Of a DNA stretch of 64,000 nucleotides, positions 12,101 to 23,035 are shown one piece after another. The stretch's first letter is position 1. The number at the start of each line of letters is the position of its first letter. A model generated the notes under the pieces. That model was not told the origin of the DNA and searched no databases. It saw only the letters and a program-made list of their open reading frames with translations. Both the position numbers and the translations under genes were made by a program. This stretch comes from Isoetes taiwanensis (lineage: Eukaryota; Streptophyta; Lycopodiopsida; Isoetales; Isoetaceae), in NCBI GenBank assembly GCA_021234155.1, contig JAJEKV010000001.1:37308826-37372825 (forward strand), given 5' to 3'.

Positions 12101-13420
12101 ATGTGCCCAATAGATCCGCTCAAAATATTATTTACCCTCTCTGCTAATGCCTCATGCCTCGCCAAATATTTTATATTAAAGTAATTGGTCGCATATCTGA
12201 AATAGTCTGAGGATCTTTGATCCTGGGAACTAGCAAGATGGCACCTGTATTCAAAATTTTGTCCAATGCAACAAAAAGCATCAATTACATCTGGCTCAAA
12301 GCATCCCAATATTCTTGAAATAACTCAATTGATATCCCATCAAACCTTGGAGACTTTCCCTTCTAAGTTCGAAAACTGTTGAACCCATGTCAATAGCAAT
12401 TATAGGAGCCTCTATTGATAGATGATGCTCTTCAGAAATGATGGGAGAGATTCTAAACAAAATCGCATCTCGCATTTTTTACCTGAAAAATGCCTGAAAG
12501 TGATCATGCAAATGCTATGCAGATGCTACTTGAGATTTATCGGTTGTGAGAGTACTCAACCATCAGACAGACGCATGAAGACATGATTGATGTCATGCAG
12601 CACAGTTTAACTATGCGAAAGAAGAAGCCTGTACAACAGTCCCATGACTGAACCACTGCAAACCTGCTTAAGTCTTTGCCTATTGAATCTGTTCTTCCTC
12701 CAAAGTTTGAATTTGTGCTAGTATGTCACGCTCATGAACACTTGCGAGAAGACTCATGAACACTTGCGAGAAGACCCTACCGAGAGAGATCCTAATACAA
12801 AGTATCCAGTAAAGCGCACCATTGCGGACTGTTGGCCCCATTGTTTTGCAAAAAAATTGACCACTGCGAATGCATCCACTATGTTGGCCATCCTCGTTGT
12901 TGATTAAGTGCAGCTATCCAATGCCCTAATAAGATTCTTGGACATTTACGTCCTTCAAGAATTTTACATTCTAGTAAAAGCACGTCTGCCTCAAATGGTA
13001 CTGTAATAGAGGTTCATCTGAAAGGAATCGTGGATGATGATCTGAAACTGAGTTGTCTCTAAGACAAGACTAAAAAAGACCTGAAAATGCCAAAACTACA
13101 TCCGCATTCTAGTTAACCCCTATCCAACCGAGAGCTTGCACGATACCCCACCAATTTAACCATTGCACCAAGCGAAAGTAGCTTCATCATTTAATTCCGA
13201 TAAGCTGCAATCATGGAAAAGACAGTGCCATTGTTGATGCTTAAATCCAGACACAATATTAGAGGTGGCTCCTAATCGATCCTCTTCCACTTTAACCATG
13301 TTGGAGTCCCCGACAAGAATCCAGGAAATCTATCGAATTACCAATATGAACTGTTGGAGGTCGTTTTTGTCGAGCTAACATCTTAAGTGAAAATGCGTTC
13401 AACCATCATTATGACCCTTA
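9187..13420 (-). mobile_element. Long degenerate L1-type LINE, copy 1
   Basis: On the minus strand, pieces of an L1 ORF2 appear in order. An endonuclease segment with NMVKVEEDR and FAWCNG lies near 13.2-13.35 kb. The linker and N-terminal reverse transcriptase lie at 12.0-13.1 kb, collinear with 46.5-47.8 kb. The catalytic CNLYADDT lies at about 11.10 kb. The post-RT region is at 10.5-10.9 kb, a segment FQAKFLLPRWDV near 10.15 kb, and the zf-RVT region is at 9.72-9.9 kb. The 3' UTR near 9.25-9.33 kb shares GTGCTTACAC and TAGATGAGA with the 3' ends at 37.30 and 41.79 kb. Stops and frameshifts throughout show an old insertion. The 5' limit is approximate and ORF1 was not found. Confidence 0.75.
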
Positions 13421-14106
13421 CCTTATCCAATGCAAGGGTAGGTCCAACTGCATTGAAGGCAGAAGAAACCAGTAGTGCAGAAGAAGCTAATAGAGCTTCC
13501 ATCTACGCAAAATGAGATTCCTTCATAGCGTATGATGCCTCAACCACCATATTAGGTGTTATACTACCTTGCATACAAGATGTGGTCACAGGTGCAATAA
13601 TGGGACGATGGCACATACTTCAATACGACATTGGCATTGAAGACACCTTAGATAAAGAGGATACAAGAGAAGACACACCAAGATCAGGAGAGAACTCCTA
13701 AAAGAGAGACAAAAGAAGATGTAAATAAGGGAAAAGTGGTGGCTGAAATTGAAATTATAGGAGAAGTAGTAGCAGAGTTTGTGCTTGAAGATGAAGAAAC
13801 AAGTGTAATAATAATGGAAAATGATGAAGAGGTAGAACATACCTGTGCTGCCTGCTATGCTACACCGGCTGATCTTTCGCTGCCCGCTATACCGCTCTAG
13901 AACAGAAAGCATAATAGAAACCCATTTTTTTTATCAAATGCAGCTCCTCCATATGGCTGCAACCTCCAATTTCGACCATCTGCAGCCGCCACAGAAGAAC
14001 ATTAGGCAAAAAAAGAACAGCTATACAGTGGCCCAGCGATTTGAAAACAAAAATTGGCAACAAACGGCACAAAACCGTCATTGTGCAACTTACTCACCTG
14101 CATATA
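13421..14106. other. Unassigned stretch upstream of the L1 copy
   Basis: No conserved coding is visible; a 108-residue minus-strand ORF at 13586-13912 is Phe/Tyr/Cys-rich and looks like chance. It may contain ORF1 or 5'-UTR remnants of the L1, which I could not confirm. Confidence 0.25.
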
Positions 14107-14124
14107 TGTAAGTTCTGTTAGCAA

Positions 14125-14200
14125 GACACGTGTCACGTGTCACCTTTCATAGATGACTAGGCATGCCACCTAGGTGTTGCTGACATGGCTCTCCTATAAA
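14125..14200 (+). promoter_or_regulatory. Promoter-like block: double G-box plus TATA box
   Basis: Two CACGTG G-boxes lie 7 bp apart (14127-14132 and 14134-14139), and TATAAA follows at 14195-14200, about 56 bp downstream. Plant bZIP and bHLH factors bind CACGTG, and closely paired G-box/ABRE sites are typical of ABA- or light-responsive promoters. No plausible gene follows directly; the block may be the U3 of an LTR. The function is inferred from motifs alone. Confidence 0.3.
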
Positions 14201-14483
14201 GCCATAGTCACGCTTCATTGTTTTTCATTCAGAGTTCACTCACTAGACTAGCTAGATCGTCTATCTCATTCTATCCTTGCAGAGTCTTCATCCTATTCAT
14301 ATTCAGTCATATCTTCAAGTTCTTATTATCCGTGCAAATCAAGAATTGAAGAACCCTCTAGAGAATATATCAAGATTGTTTCATCTACCCCAGGAGCTTA
14401 GCAATGTAGTGTTGGTCTTCACTACAGCTCTATCACATGGGAATGGATGTCTCGATCCAAGGGTTTGCTCTAAGGGCAACCTA

Positions 14484-14530
14484 AAAAGAAGGGAGGATGC
14501 TATGTAACCATGCTTATATGGTTACCCAAA
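14484..14530 (+). other. Possible polypurine tract followed by an LTR start
   Basis: A purine run (AAAAAGAAGGGAGGATGC, 14484-14501) is followed two bases on by TGTAACCATGC, which forms an inverted repeat with ATGGTTAC just after it. A purine tract next to a TGT start is how a 3' LTR begins. I found no second copy to confirm it, so this is tentative. Confidence 0.2.
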
Positions 14531-15991
14531 CTACCACCAGGTCAAACTAGATTATATTAAATCCACATCCTGCTGCTTCACCTTTCTTATCCAGCTCTAT
14601 ACAACAAAGCATAGACTAACAATCACAATTCCAGTGACTGATGAAAATGGAGCTGCAATCTGAAATCTCTATGATCCACAATAATATGTGTTCTTCAAAG
14701 ACCACTTTAAACAGACACGATCTTTCAGTCGGCAGGTCTTAAATTTTGCATTCATCACAGCTCCAATAAAACATCCTTGGCACTGGTATTGACCAGCCAA
14801 GTCGAAGGATCAGTTTATACCAATCACTTTTGAAGTTCGATATCTTCTTATTCCTCCACACTTGTGTAGATAAGAATATTTGAGCACTTCCTGTGACGAT
14901 TACCCACCAATTTTTACATGGCTCACCTCATTCCAGTCAGGAACAGACATGTAGAGCCTTTGAAATAGCTATAGCCTTAAAACTATTTCAAAGTATTTAC
15001 AAAACAAGAATGCCCTCCCCATTAGCCTTGTCTCTTCAGTTATTGTCACATCTACAATTATCATGTTTTCCTGAAACCAACTCAGTCAGAAGCCCTAAAG
15101 ACGTGCTTCTCAAAACCCCTAACAATAATTTCTACAATAGTGCCTTACAGCTTTGCTATGAAATGTTGAAATATATCAGCTTGAAGGCCTTCATAATTCC
15201 TTCTCTTTAAAGAGGAAAGTACCTGAGGATCATCGCCTCTTGAGCAATCCGCTGAAATTTAGCCTCTTAAAGGGATGGTTGTAAACTGCCTACAATCAAA
15301 GATTCTGGGCGCACAGAATTTTATGGCTAAACTTGTCTGTTGATATGCAAAAGGTTCGAATGTCTTCACTGAACTTGGACCCAGAAGATCTTTTTGTGTC
15401 TCTATCATCTTCTTGTAAAAGAAATCAGATTATCAGGATCAAAAGCTAAAGCATGTTTTAGTTGGCTGGGCAAGAATTTGCAATCCACATATTTTGTTGG
15501 CTGTACAAGGCTTCCCAACTTTGAGCAGACATGGTTTCACGAATCTGCACTAGGGAGAATACGGCCCTAGTCAAGAGCATGAGTTCAGAAACTTCTCATT
15601 TGGGCAATGATGATGAGATTAAGATGTGCATCTTTTATCAAACTGAGAAAACTTCGAGATCATCGATACAGCAATGATTGCAGTGATTGGCATTATAAAG
15701 TAACCAGAGTTTGATGAGACTGGAACATTGAAATGTCAAGAAGTTCATTTATAGGCTATGGAGGCCTGAAGATGGTAGAACTCAGAACGTACCGTCTCTA
15801 TCAAACATTACTTTACTCAGCACACTGAGTTGGAATATTAGAAACCTGTTCCAAGCATGTCTGCAACTGAAGTTAAAGCCCCTCCAAAATAATATACTGC
15901 CCCTCAAAATTGTCAGAAGTTGGCACCTTTCAAATAATTCCTTGGGACTGTTAAATCAAATTTGGATTATTAACCCGTTTGCATCAGGTAA
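14531..15991. other. Intergenic region downstream of PPR gene 1
   Basis: No coding sequence or repeat supported. It includes the presumed 3' UTR of the PPR gene, which is transcribed toward it. Confidence 0.3.
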
Positions 15992-17995
15992 TCATGTTAT
16001 GCCTTCTCCAGGCCATCCATGCTTATAAGCATAGAGGTTTGAGAGCAATATATATGGTGCAGGATCATCTGGATCTAAGTCAGAGACGAGTTTTGCAGCA
16101 CGCTCTCCTCTGTCTAGGTCACCACGCATTGTGCATGCACCAAGCAGGGTCAGCCATGAAATTTTGGAATGTTGAAACATGATGTTCTCAACTAAGTCTT
16201 CTGCCTCATCAAGCCAACCTGCACGGCCTAGAAGGTCAAGAATGCAGTGATAATGATCTGGAACTGCTTCTATAGTATAATGTTGGCTCATTGAAAGAAA
16301 GTAATGATTGCCCTCAACCAAAAGACCGGCATGACTACATCCGATAAGAAGACTAATTAATGTAATGAGATCTGGCAACTCACCATCTATCTCCATTAGA
16401 TGAAAAAGCTCTAAGCACATTTTACCATTTCCCCATTGAGCATAATTCCCAATCATGGCATTCCATAAGCAAACGTCTCTTTTTAGAATATTACAGAAGG
16501 CACCCCATGCATCATTAAGACTGCCCCATTTCCCATACATGTTAACAAGGGCAGTGCCAACAACAATATCTAACTCAAACCCTCTGGACAGAATCCTAGT
16601 GTGAACATGCTTTCCATCACTCATAGATGGGAGGATGGTACATGCGGTGATGATGGTTACTAAGGTGATTTTATCTGGCATCACTCCCTCAAGAAACATC
16701 TGATTGAAAAGCTTAATCGCCTCCTTCCCATGTCCTTGCTGAATATAGACTGTCATCATAGAAGTCCACGAAATCACATCCTTTTCAAGCAATTTTCCAA
16801 ACACAGCACATGCATCTTCTTGACCTCCACAATTTCCATACATGATGACCAGTGCATTGCCCAAACCAATATCTGAACCCAACCCTTCATTCAAGATAAT
16901 GGCGTGTAACAATCTGCCTACTGCTAAATCTTCGTGGCTACAACATGCACTTAAACCTTTTATTAGCATGCCTCTATCTGGTACAATTTTTTTATTGCGC
17001 ATCTCTTCAAACAGAAAAAGAACCTCCTGTGCGTCTTCATGTTGTAGATAAGCTGCAGTGATGGCATTCCAGGATATTACGTTTGGTTCAGGGACCTTCT
17101 CAAATGCTGCCCGTGCATACTGTAAGCTCCCACACTTCCCATACATGCTAATAAGACCAATTCCAGTCTCATCATCCAACTGTACCCCAGTTTCTAGCAT
17201 GAAGCAATGAACCCGCTTGCCTTCTGCCATGAAAATCTTACTGGCACATGCACAAAACATAGTAACAAATGTAAATTTGTCCAATGGAAAACCTTGATGC
17301 TGCATCTGGGAAAAGAGAGAAAGTGCTTCTTTGGCATCTCCAGACTGGACATAGACTGAAAGGATAGCATTCCAGGTCACCAAATTTCGCTCTGACATTC
17401 TGTGAAAGACAGAACAGGCATCAGCTACACTGCCACACTTGCCATACATGTGGATTAGGGCAGTTCCTAACACAACCTCCAATCTGAATGCCTCCTGAAT
17501 TACTAGTACATGAATTTGTTTGCCTTGAATTAAGCATGGATTGCTAGAACAAGCTGAAAGGGCAGAGATTACAGTAACCTTACCTGGTGCCACACATTGT
17601 TCTTGCATTTGTTTAAACAATATAAGGGCCTCTGTGCCGAGATCATGACGGACATAGACCGAGATCATAGCATTCCACGAAACTCCATCTTTGTTTGGCA
17701 TCAGATCAAACAACATTCGGGCATACTCCAAGTAGGAGTAATGCCGCCCATAGGCTTCAATCATAAGAGTCCATGAAAATACATTTTTATCACGTATGCT
17801 CTCAAACACTATACTTGCCTCGCCCAAATCCCCAAAATTTCCATAGATCTGCACAAGAAGGTTTGCCAAGAATCTATCCTGTTCACTGCTGCTTCTTTGA
17901 ATCTGGGCATGGATCCGCTTTGCAGCCCATAAATCATTGGCATTGATGCAGCGACGAAGCAAAGCAGCATAGTGAGCAGCTAATCCTGATTTCAT
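15992..17995 (-). CDS. PLS-class pentatricopeptide repeat protein ending in an E-like domain
   Basis: An intron-free ORF. I place the start at the ATG at 17995 (MKSGLAAHYAALLRRC), giving 667 residues; the longer in-frame start at 18124 lies inside a tandem repeat. The protein is a run of PPR motifs with the repeating pattern VSWNAMISVY, ALxLFxxM, LxxGKxxH and LIxMYGKCGSxxxA, typical of the plant PLS subfamily. The last ~90 residues match an E1-type motif (WLTLLGAC, then PAPYILLSNLYA), and the protein stops 11 residues later, with no DYW deaminase. PLS proteins are usually imported into mitochondria or plastids and bind single RNA sites, mostly for C-to-U editing; one without DYW would need a partner. 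No targeting peptide is obvious from the chosen start. Confidence 0.88.
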   Translation of the reverse strand: MKSGLAAHYAALLRRCINANDLWAAKRIHAQIQRSSSEQDRFLANLLVQIYGNFGDLGEASIVFESIRDKNVFSWTLMIEAYGRHYSYLEYARMLFDLMPNKDGVSWNAMISVYVRHDLGTEALILFKQMQEQCVAPGKVTVISALSACSSNPCLIQGKQIHVLVIQEAFRLEVVLGTALIHMYGKCGSVADACSVFHRMSERNLVTWNAILSVYVQSGDAKEALSLFSQMQHQGFPLDKFTFVTMFCACASKIFMAEGKRVHCFMLETGVQLDDETGIGLISMYGKCGSLQYARAAFEKVPEPNVISWNAITAAYLQHEDAQEVLFLFEEMRNKKIVPDRGMLIKGLSACCSHEDLAVGRLLHAIILNEGLGSDIGLGNALVIMYGNCGGQEDACAVFGKLLEKDVISWTSMMTVYIQQGHGKEAIKLFNQMFLEGVMPDKITLVTIITACTILPSMSDGKHVHTRILSRGFELDIVVGTALVNMYGKWGSLNDAWGAFCNILKRDVCLWNAMIGNYAQWGNGKMCLELFHLMEIDGELPDLITLISLLIGCSHAGLLVEGNHYFLSMSQHYTIEAVPDHYHCILDLLGRAGWLDEAEDLVENIMFQHSKISWLTLLGACTMRGDLDRGERAAKLVSDLDPDDPAPYILLSNLYAYKHGWPGEGIT

Positions 17996-18100
17996 GGTTG
18001 CACTTCTACATGTTGGAAACCATATATGACAAGTTTCACCGTAAAGTTCTAACAAAGTTGTAGCATAAGGTTGACAAATGAAAAGGTTTTGGCGCATATA

Positions 18101-18350
18101 GCATTCATTATTTAAGATATTCAAATGGAAATTTTTGTTTTGGTGTGCCCATATGTTTCAACAGAACCCAGCATATCCATTATTCAAGCTATTCAAATGG
18201 AAATTTTTGTTTTCCTGTGTTATAAGAGATGTTGTACCCAGCATTCCATTATTCAAGATATTCAAATGGAAATTTTTGTAGAGATGTTGTACCCAGCATT
18301 CGTTATTCAAGATATTCAAATGGAAATTTTTGTTTTGGTGTGTTATCAGA
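18101..18350 (-). repeat. Four-copy tandem repeat at the 5' end of PPR gene 1
   Basis: Copies begin near 18101, 18171, 18241 and 18296 (period about 70, 70 and 55 bp). Each contains ATTCAAATGGAAATTTTTG. Read on the minus strand, each unit encodes a version of FHLNILNN, and the first unit supplies the ATG of the longest PPR reading frame. The unit also carries segments such as GAGATGTTGTACCCAGCATT in the middle copies. It probably lies in the promoter or 5' UTR of the PPR gene. Confidence 0.8.
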
Positions 18351-19779
18351 GATGTTTTTTTTTTATTGAAAAAAAAAATAACTAGCAGAAATGCAGGCTT
18401 AGGGTAAGGAGAGGGTAGGACTTTCAAGCGTGGCACTATGGGAATAATTGCTATGAGATAATTGATGAAGTTGTCCATCATGCAAGTGTTCCCATAGTTA
18501 AACAATCTCCAGTTATCTAAAAGTCTATATGAAAAGAACATATATACATATCAATTATGGGTATGTTTGTTAAACTACAAGAGTTAAGAAGATGTTTATA
18601 CGGTATATGGAGCATAACGAATGAACCCCTTCCCTCTCTGTCGCCTTAGTGTGATGTAATGTACTAGCATGAAGTTAAGGTGAATAATATGAGGTGTGCA
18701 TAAACGACACAACATGATAGCAACATCCCTCTTTCTATCAAACAATTTTAATGACGAATGACATTGTTCCAAATGATAAGACCAACTCAAACTTGTTTAG
18801 CTCATAGGAATTAGTACAAACCATGCATGTAGAGATGCCATGGGAAAAAAGAGCGCAATTCTAATTACTTGATACTACTAGACATTATCACGATTGGCCA
18901 GCGCACTAAACTGTAAACTTATGTCGGCTTGATGAAGTAAGAAGACATTAATATACGACACACATCCATTTTGTAGCAGATGTGTTGGACCACTTGCATT
19001 TTTGTGTGGATTTGAATCCTGCTTTGGTCAAGAATAATAACAACAATGTTGGGTTAGTATCCAAATTTGGAATATGTTTTCTGATTCAGTTGAGGTGCCA
19101 CTTTTGCATACCAGAGATGATGATGATGATGCCTTGTGTAAGAGGTGGTTGCAGTTATGTTTTAAGTGTTCATAACTTACATGTAACTTTGTTGCGTGTT
19201 GTTTGAACTTGTCACTCCACCTATTTGGCGGGGAATATTAAATTTCGATTGATTAAGAGGATATGAATAAGCAATGAACATTCAATGTTTATCTTGTGTC
19301 CACGCATTTTGTTTGGTTGGAAGTCATTTGATGTGATTGGCAATACAATTGAAAATTGTTTCCTGTACTTCATGTATGATAGTATTACATAGTATAGTCA
19401 TTGCTTGAATGTGTTTCTCAATTATTATTGCATTGCCTTCTATCATGGAGCTTTGGCTCTTGTGTCCTGTCGTGGCATATGCCAATGCAAGTGGGAATGT
19501 TCTCTCGAAGATCGTCCTGGGCCTTGGATGTGGAAGATTCGAAAGAAATAGTAAAGCATGCTTAACATTTTTTTCTCAGCCCATGATTAATAAATATTTC
19601 AAGATTCTTATTCTAATCAATTTGGTTTCACAAAGCCTGGATTACGAAAACATAGGGATGTATGCCATGCTCATAGCTGACCTAAAAGAAATTCTACAGC
19701 CTCCCATGCTACAGCAACAGACTGGCCAATTGGTTCATGTGCTTATAATTGCTGTTGAAAGATGCTTTGAGAGAATCCA
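18351..19779. other. Intergenic region between PPR gene 1 and a LINE remnant
   Basis: It begins with a T-run/A-run pair (18353-18381) that could form a hairpin and has a short GATGAT run near 19120. The 143-residue plus-strand ORF at 19409-19840 is not supported as a gene; its end overlaps the LINE in another frame. Confidence 0.3.
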
Positions 19780-20480
19780 CCCATGGAGCCTACTACCTTT
19801 CCTCGTAACCAGTGGTTTCATGATGAATGTAAAGAACTAAAATGTTGGCTTCGACAGATCACTGATCTCACTTTGTGCCTGCTTATGACAAGACAGTATG
19901 TTGTGGAACATCAGAGGGAAATGTTGTATATCCTGGACTGTCATCCCACGACATTTTGGAAAAATGTACTAAAGAAAGCTCTACAATTAACAGAAACATC
20001 ACTTTTGACTAATGGTACTTGCAACAGCTCTATGATCCCTCTGGGGTTCGAGCAGCAATATCATCACAAATAGACCCGCCACTGGAAATCACAGAGGTCT
20101 CTCAGGGCTTGCAACGTCTCGCCGCGGAACTGCTCAAATAGGCTGGGCCACTAATAGTGCCCATCCTCACTGCATTATTTAACAAGGCATTACATGTCCT
20201 CAACATTAGAAGACTAACAGGATAGTTTCCATCTATAAGGCATGCGACCCATACAACCCAGCCAATTATCAACACCATTATGGCCAGTTTGCTCTTTGCA
20301 AAATTGATGGTCGACATTCTTGAGTAGCCATTGCCGATGTGGGTAGAAGAGGTGAAAGCGCAAGCCCTCACTCAGGCAGGATCCAGACCTCGACACTCCA
20401 GCTACAGGTGCATACAGGTACAAGCTAAAGAGGATCGCCATCACCCGAGGAAACACCTTATTGCTTTGAGATGCTGGTGA
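19780..20480 (+). mobile_element. LINE family A, copy 2, fragment of linker and N-terminal RT
   Basis: The plus-strand frame reads NQWFHDECKELKCWLRQ near 19.8 kb, then PTTFWKNVLKK, then the RT region (PPLEITEVSQGLQRLAAE, VSQGLQRL near 20.09 kb). Next comes a stretch similar to the fingers of copy 3 (LFAKL, ALTQAGSRPRHSS) up to about 20.40 kb. Several frameshifts and stops. It lies in the opposite orientation to the copy 700 bp downstream, with neither 3' end nor tail. Confidence 0.7.
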
Positions 20481-21160
20481 AGATGACATACTACTAGCGC
20501 CAAAACAACACTATCTACAAATACATTTGCCCATGAAGAAGTGCAAATTGATAGCTTCAATTCGAATATAGGTGCCCATTGCCTCCGGATTGAGATAAGC
20601 AGACAGGCTCATGAGACGAGTGATGACAAGACAAGCAGATGGTCTTGAGAGGCAAACTCTCCCACTTTTCAAGTTTGTCAGTGAGCAACATTATACTGGA
20701 ATATGGAGCAGACTTAGAACATAGAAACACTACAATATGTAAACAATAGTATGACAATGAATTTGATGCGCACAGATGTAACTAATTGACCTCATGGTCG
20801 AGTGGTTTGAAGTTGCTTTGTATAAGAATCATGTCCTTGCTTGCATCCTTCCTGATTTTAACTGCAAGCATAATATAGCATAGACAAAATCTCAACTCAC
20901 TGTTGTAACTGCAAGCATAGTGTTAGCTATAGCCTGTATGCTATATCCTTGTATATGCTAGACTATTATTTTCCAAAGGGTAAACATGAAGCTTCATATT
21001 TAATCTTCGTAGACTAACATGAAAATTTGCCATATTGGGTATACGAAGATAGATACATAAAAGACTCACTTTGGTTCATGCTTTCGATGCCAATTTAGCT
21101 ACTCAGTTGCGTGTCAAGAATTTTAGTTGCTTTTTGTGCATTTTGTTTAGATGAGTATTA
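20481..21160. other. Non-coding stretch between two LINE copies
   Basis: No ORF or repeat of note before the GAATA tail repeat of the next LINE. Confidence 0.3.
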
Positions 21161-23035
21161 GAATAGAATAGAATAGGTTTTTTAGCATCCACGGAGACCA
21201 ATTGGCCTATGGGACCCAAATAAAAAGAGAGCAGCAAGCGTATTACTGACAGGATTAAAAAACCCCCGCCCCGAAGGGTTTTCAAGGGAAAAACCTTAGT
21301 AGTAATAAGTATGTTGGCACGATGTACAATTGTATAGGACAATTCAATACCGTCCCGGAGGACACAACTGAGTCCGTGCATCCATAGCCTCCTGGAGGTA
21401 TGACCCCAGCAAATCAGTGACTCCGTATTCAATAACTCATGCAACGGTTGGCCAGGCACTAGTAACCGAACATACCGCTCTCGGATATGGGCAAACGCTT
21501 GGCAGATCTGGAGGGCATGACATTCATCCTCAATGGCGCCCTGGTGGCAACACTGGCAAAGCCTTTGCTCTCGTGCTTCCCGAGCCCAATGTCCTGTCTC
21601 AATGCGGAGGCGATGTGCACCCGTGCGAATGGAAGCTATAAGTCTGCGCTTCTTCATGGGCAACTGGGTGTACAAGTACTGGTGTGGGCCTCTCGTGAGC
21701 CTAGAATTGACTTGCTGCTGATCGAGTGTGCCGCTTAACGCAAGCGCCGAGCATCGCATCCCGAGCTTTGCGAAGGAAAGTAGCATCTAGGTACGCTTTT
21801 AAGGGCCTTGTGATCTTTCTTTGTCCTTATATGTACGCATCTGTTTGCCTGTACACCCCAACGTGAGAACCACTGAGTTTGCTTGTCCTTCCAACAGGCT
21901 TTCAGACGTTGGGGATCCATCGCCATGGCCAAAGCAAGGTTGGGCAAACGTGTAACACCCATAGCGACCACCTTACGGAAGTAAATGATATGGCGTTCCA
22001 ATGCAACCCGTTGAAGGGGTAGAAAACCCGTCTCCGGAGTAGGATGCGGTATGGGCGTGGACTTCACCCCAAGGGCTCATGCCAAGAAGGCTTTCACGCA
22101 CCGCCGAGGTCATTCAGTGTTGAGGGATACCACCGGACCCCACACTTCCGCCCCATACAAAAGGACCCGGCTCGATCAAGGCCCGAAACAAGTGTGCTCG
22201 GTGGCCCTGTGCATACAACTCGCCTTTGTGGTCGTTGTTACGCATGGCATATAGTGCTTTCCAACCTGCCGCGGACCCGCAACCCCGATGGCAAAGATCC
22301 CAATGGGTGGTAGTAGAGAACTCGATCCCTAAGTACTTGTAGGTCGGAGCGACCTCTATATCTTGTCCCTGGTAAGTGAATGAGGGAACCCTTGGCTGAT
22401 GGGATGATGAAACTAGCAGCAACCTAGTTTTGGCCAAGTTAACTCTCATGCTGACATCGTCAGCATATATGAGTTGCCGGATTGTGTGATGCATGAGATG
22501 GGCACCCGCACCTCCATGCGCAGAGAGCCAATCTTCCAACTGGTCAATGTATAGGCCAAAGAGTGTGGGGGAGAGGGGGCAACCCTGACGCACTCCAATA
22601 CCACTGATTACCGGCTGTCCTGACGATGTGATACGGCTTGAGCATGCCTCATATAGCCTATATATTGCATTCTGCAAGTCAAGGGGGGTCCCCAGCTGCC
22701 GCAGTCTATCCCATAACCTGTCCCAGGGCACTGTGTCAAAAGCTTTTGCGAAATTCACGAAACAGCAGCACAGGTTTTGCTGGTGATTCCTGCTATCCTC
22801 AATCAATGTGCGCAGAGTGAAGATATGATCAATGGTGGAATGCCTGGGCCGAAAACCTGCCTGTGTGAGAGCTCGCACATCTGCCTCCTTTGCCCATATT
22901 GTCAGCCGCTACTCAAGGATGCCAGCCAACAATTTTGCAAAGAGAGAGCTGACCATAATAGTACGATAGTTGGCCGGGCAGTGAGGGTCCCCTGCCTTGT
23001 ATATGGGCACAACTCTACTATGTGATGATTGAAAA
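21161..23035 (-). mobile_element. LINE family A, copy 3, with recognisable reverse transcriptase
   Basis: The clearest RT in the window. The minus-strand ORF at 22878-22114 (254 residues) has FRPRHSTIDHIFTLRTLIED, FVNFAKAFDTVPWDRLW (palm, first Asp), GVRQGCPLSPTLFGLYID and the catalytic IYADDV (near 22.46 kb), then PTYKYLGIEF. Upstream, in the same sense, is VPIYKAGDPHCPANYRTIMV near 22.95-23.01 kb. A second ORF (21786-21103) carries the C-terminal Cys/His segment CQCCHQGAIEDECHALQICQ. The endonuclease is missing, so the copy is 5'-truncated. The 3' end abuts a (GAATA)3 repeat at 21161-21176. Stops and frameshifts separate the parts. Confidence 0.88.

Noticed and set aside
19409-19840. 143-residue plus-strand ORF
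   Set aside because: Its 3' part is an off-frame reading of LINE family A copy 2, and the rest has no domain or splice context.
21417-21738. Plus-strand ORFs of 74-83 residues
   Set aside because: They are shadows on the opposite strand of the LINE C-terminal coding region.
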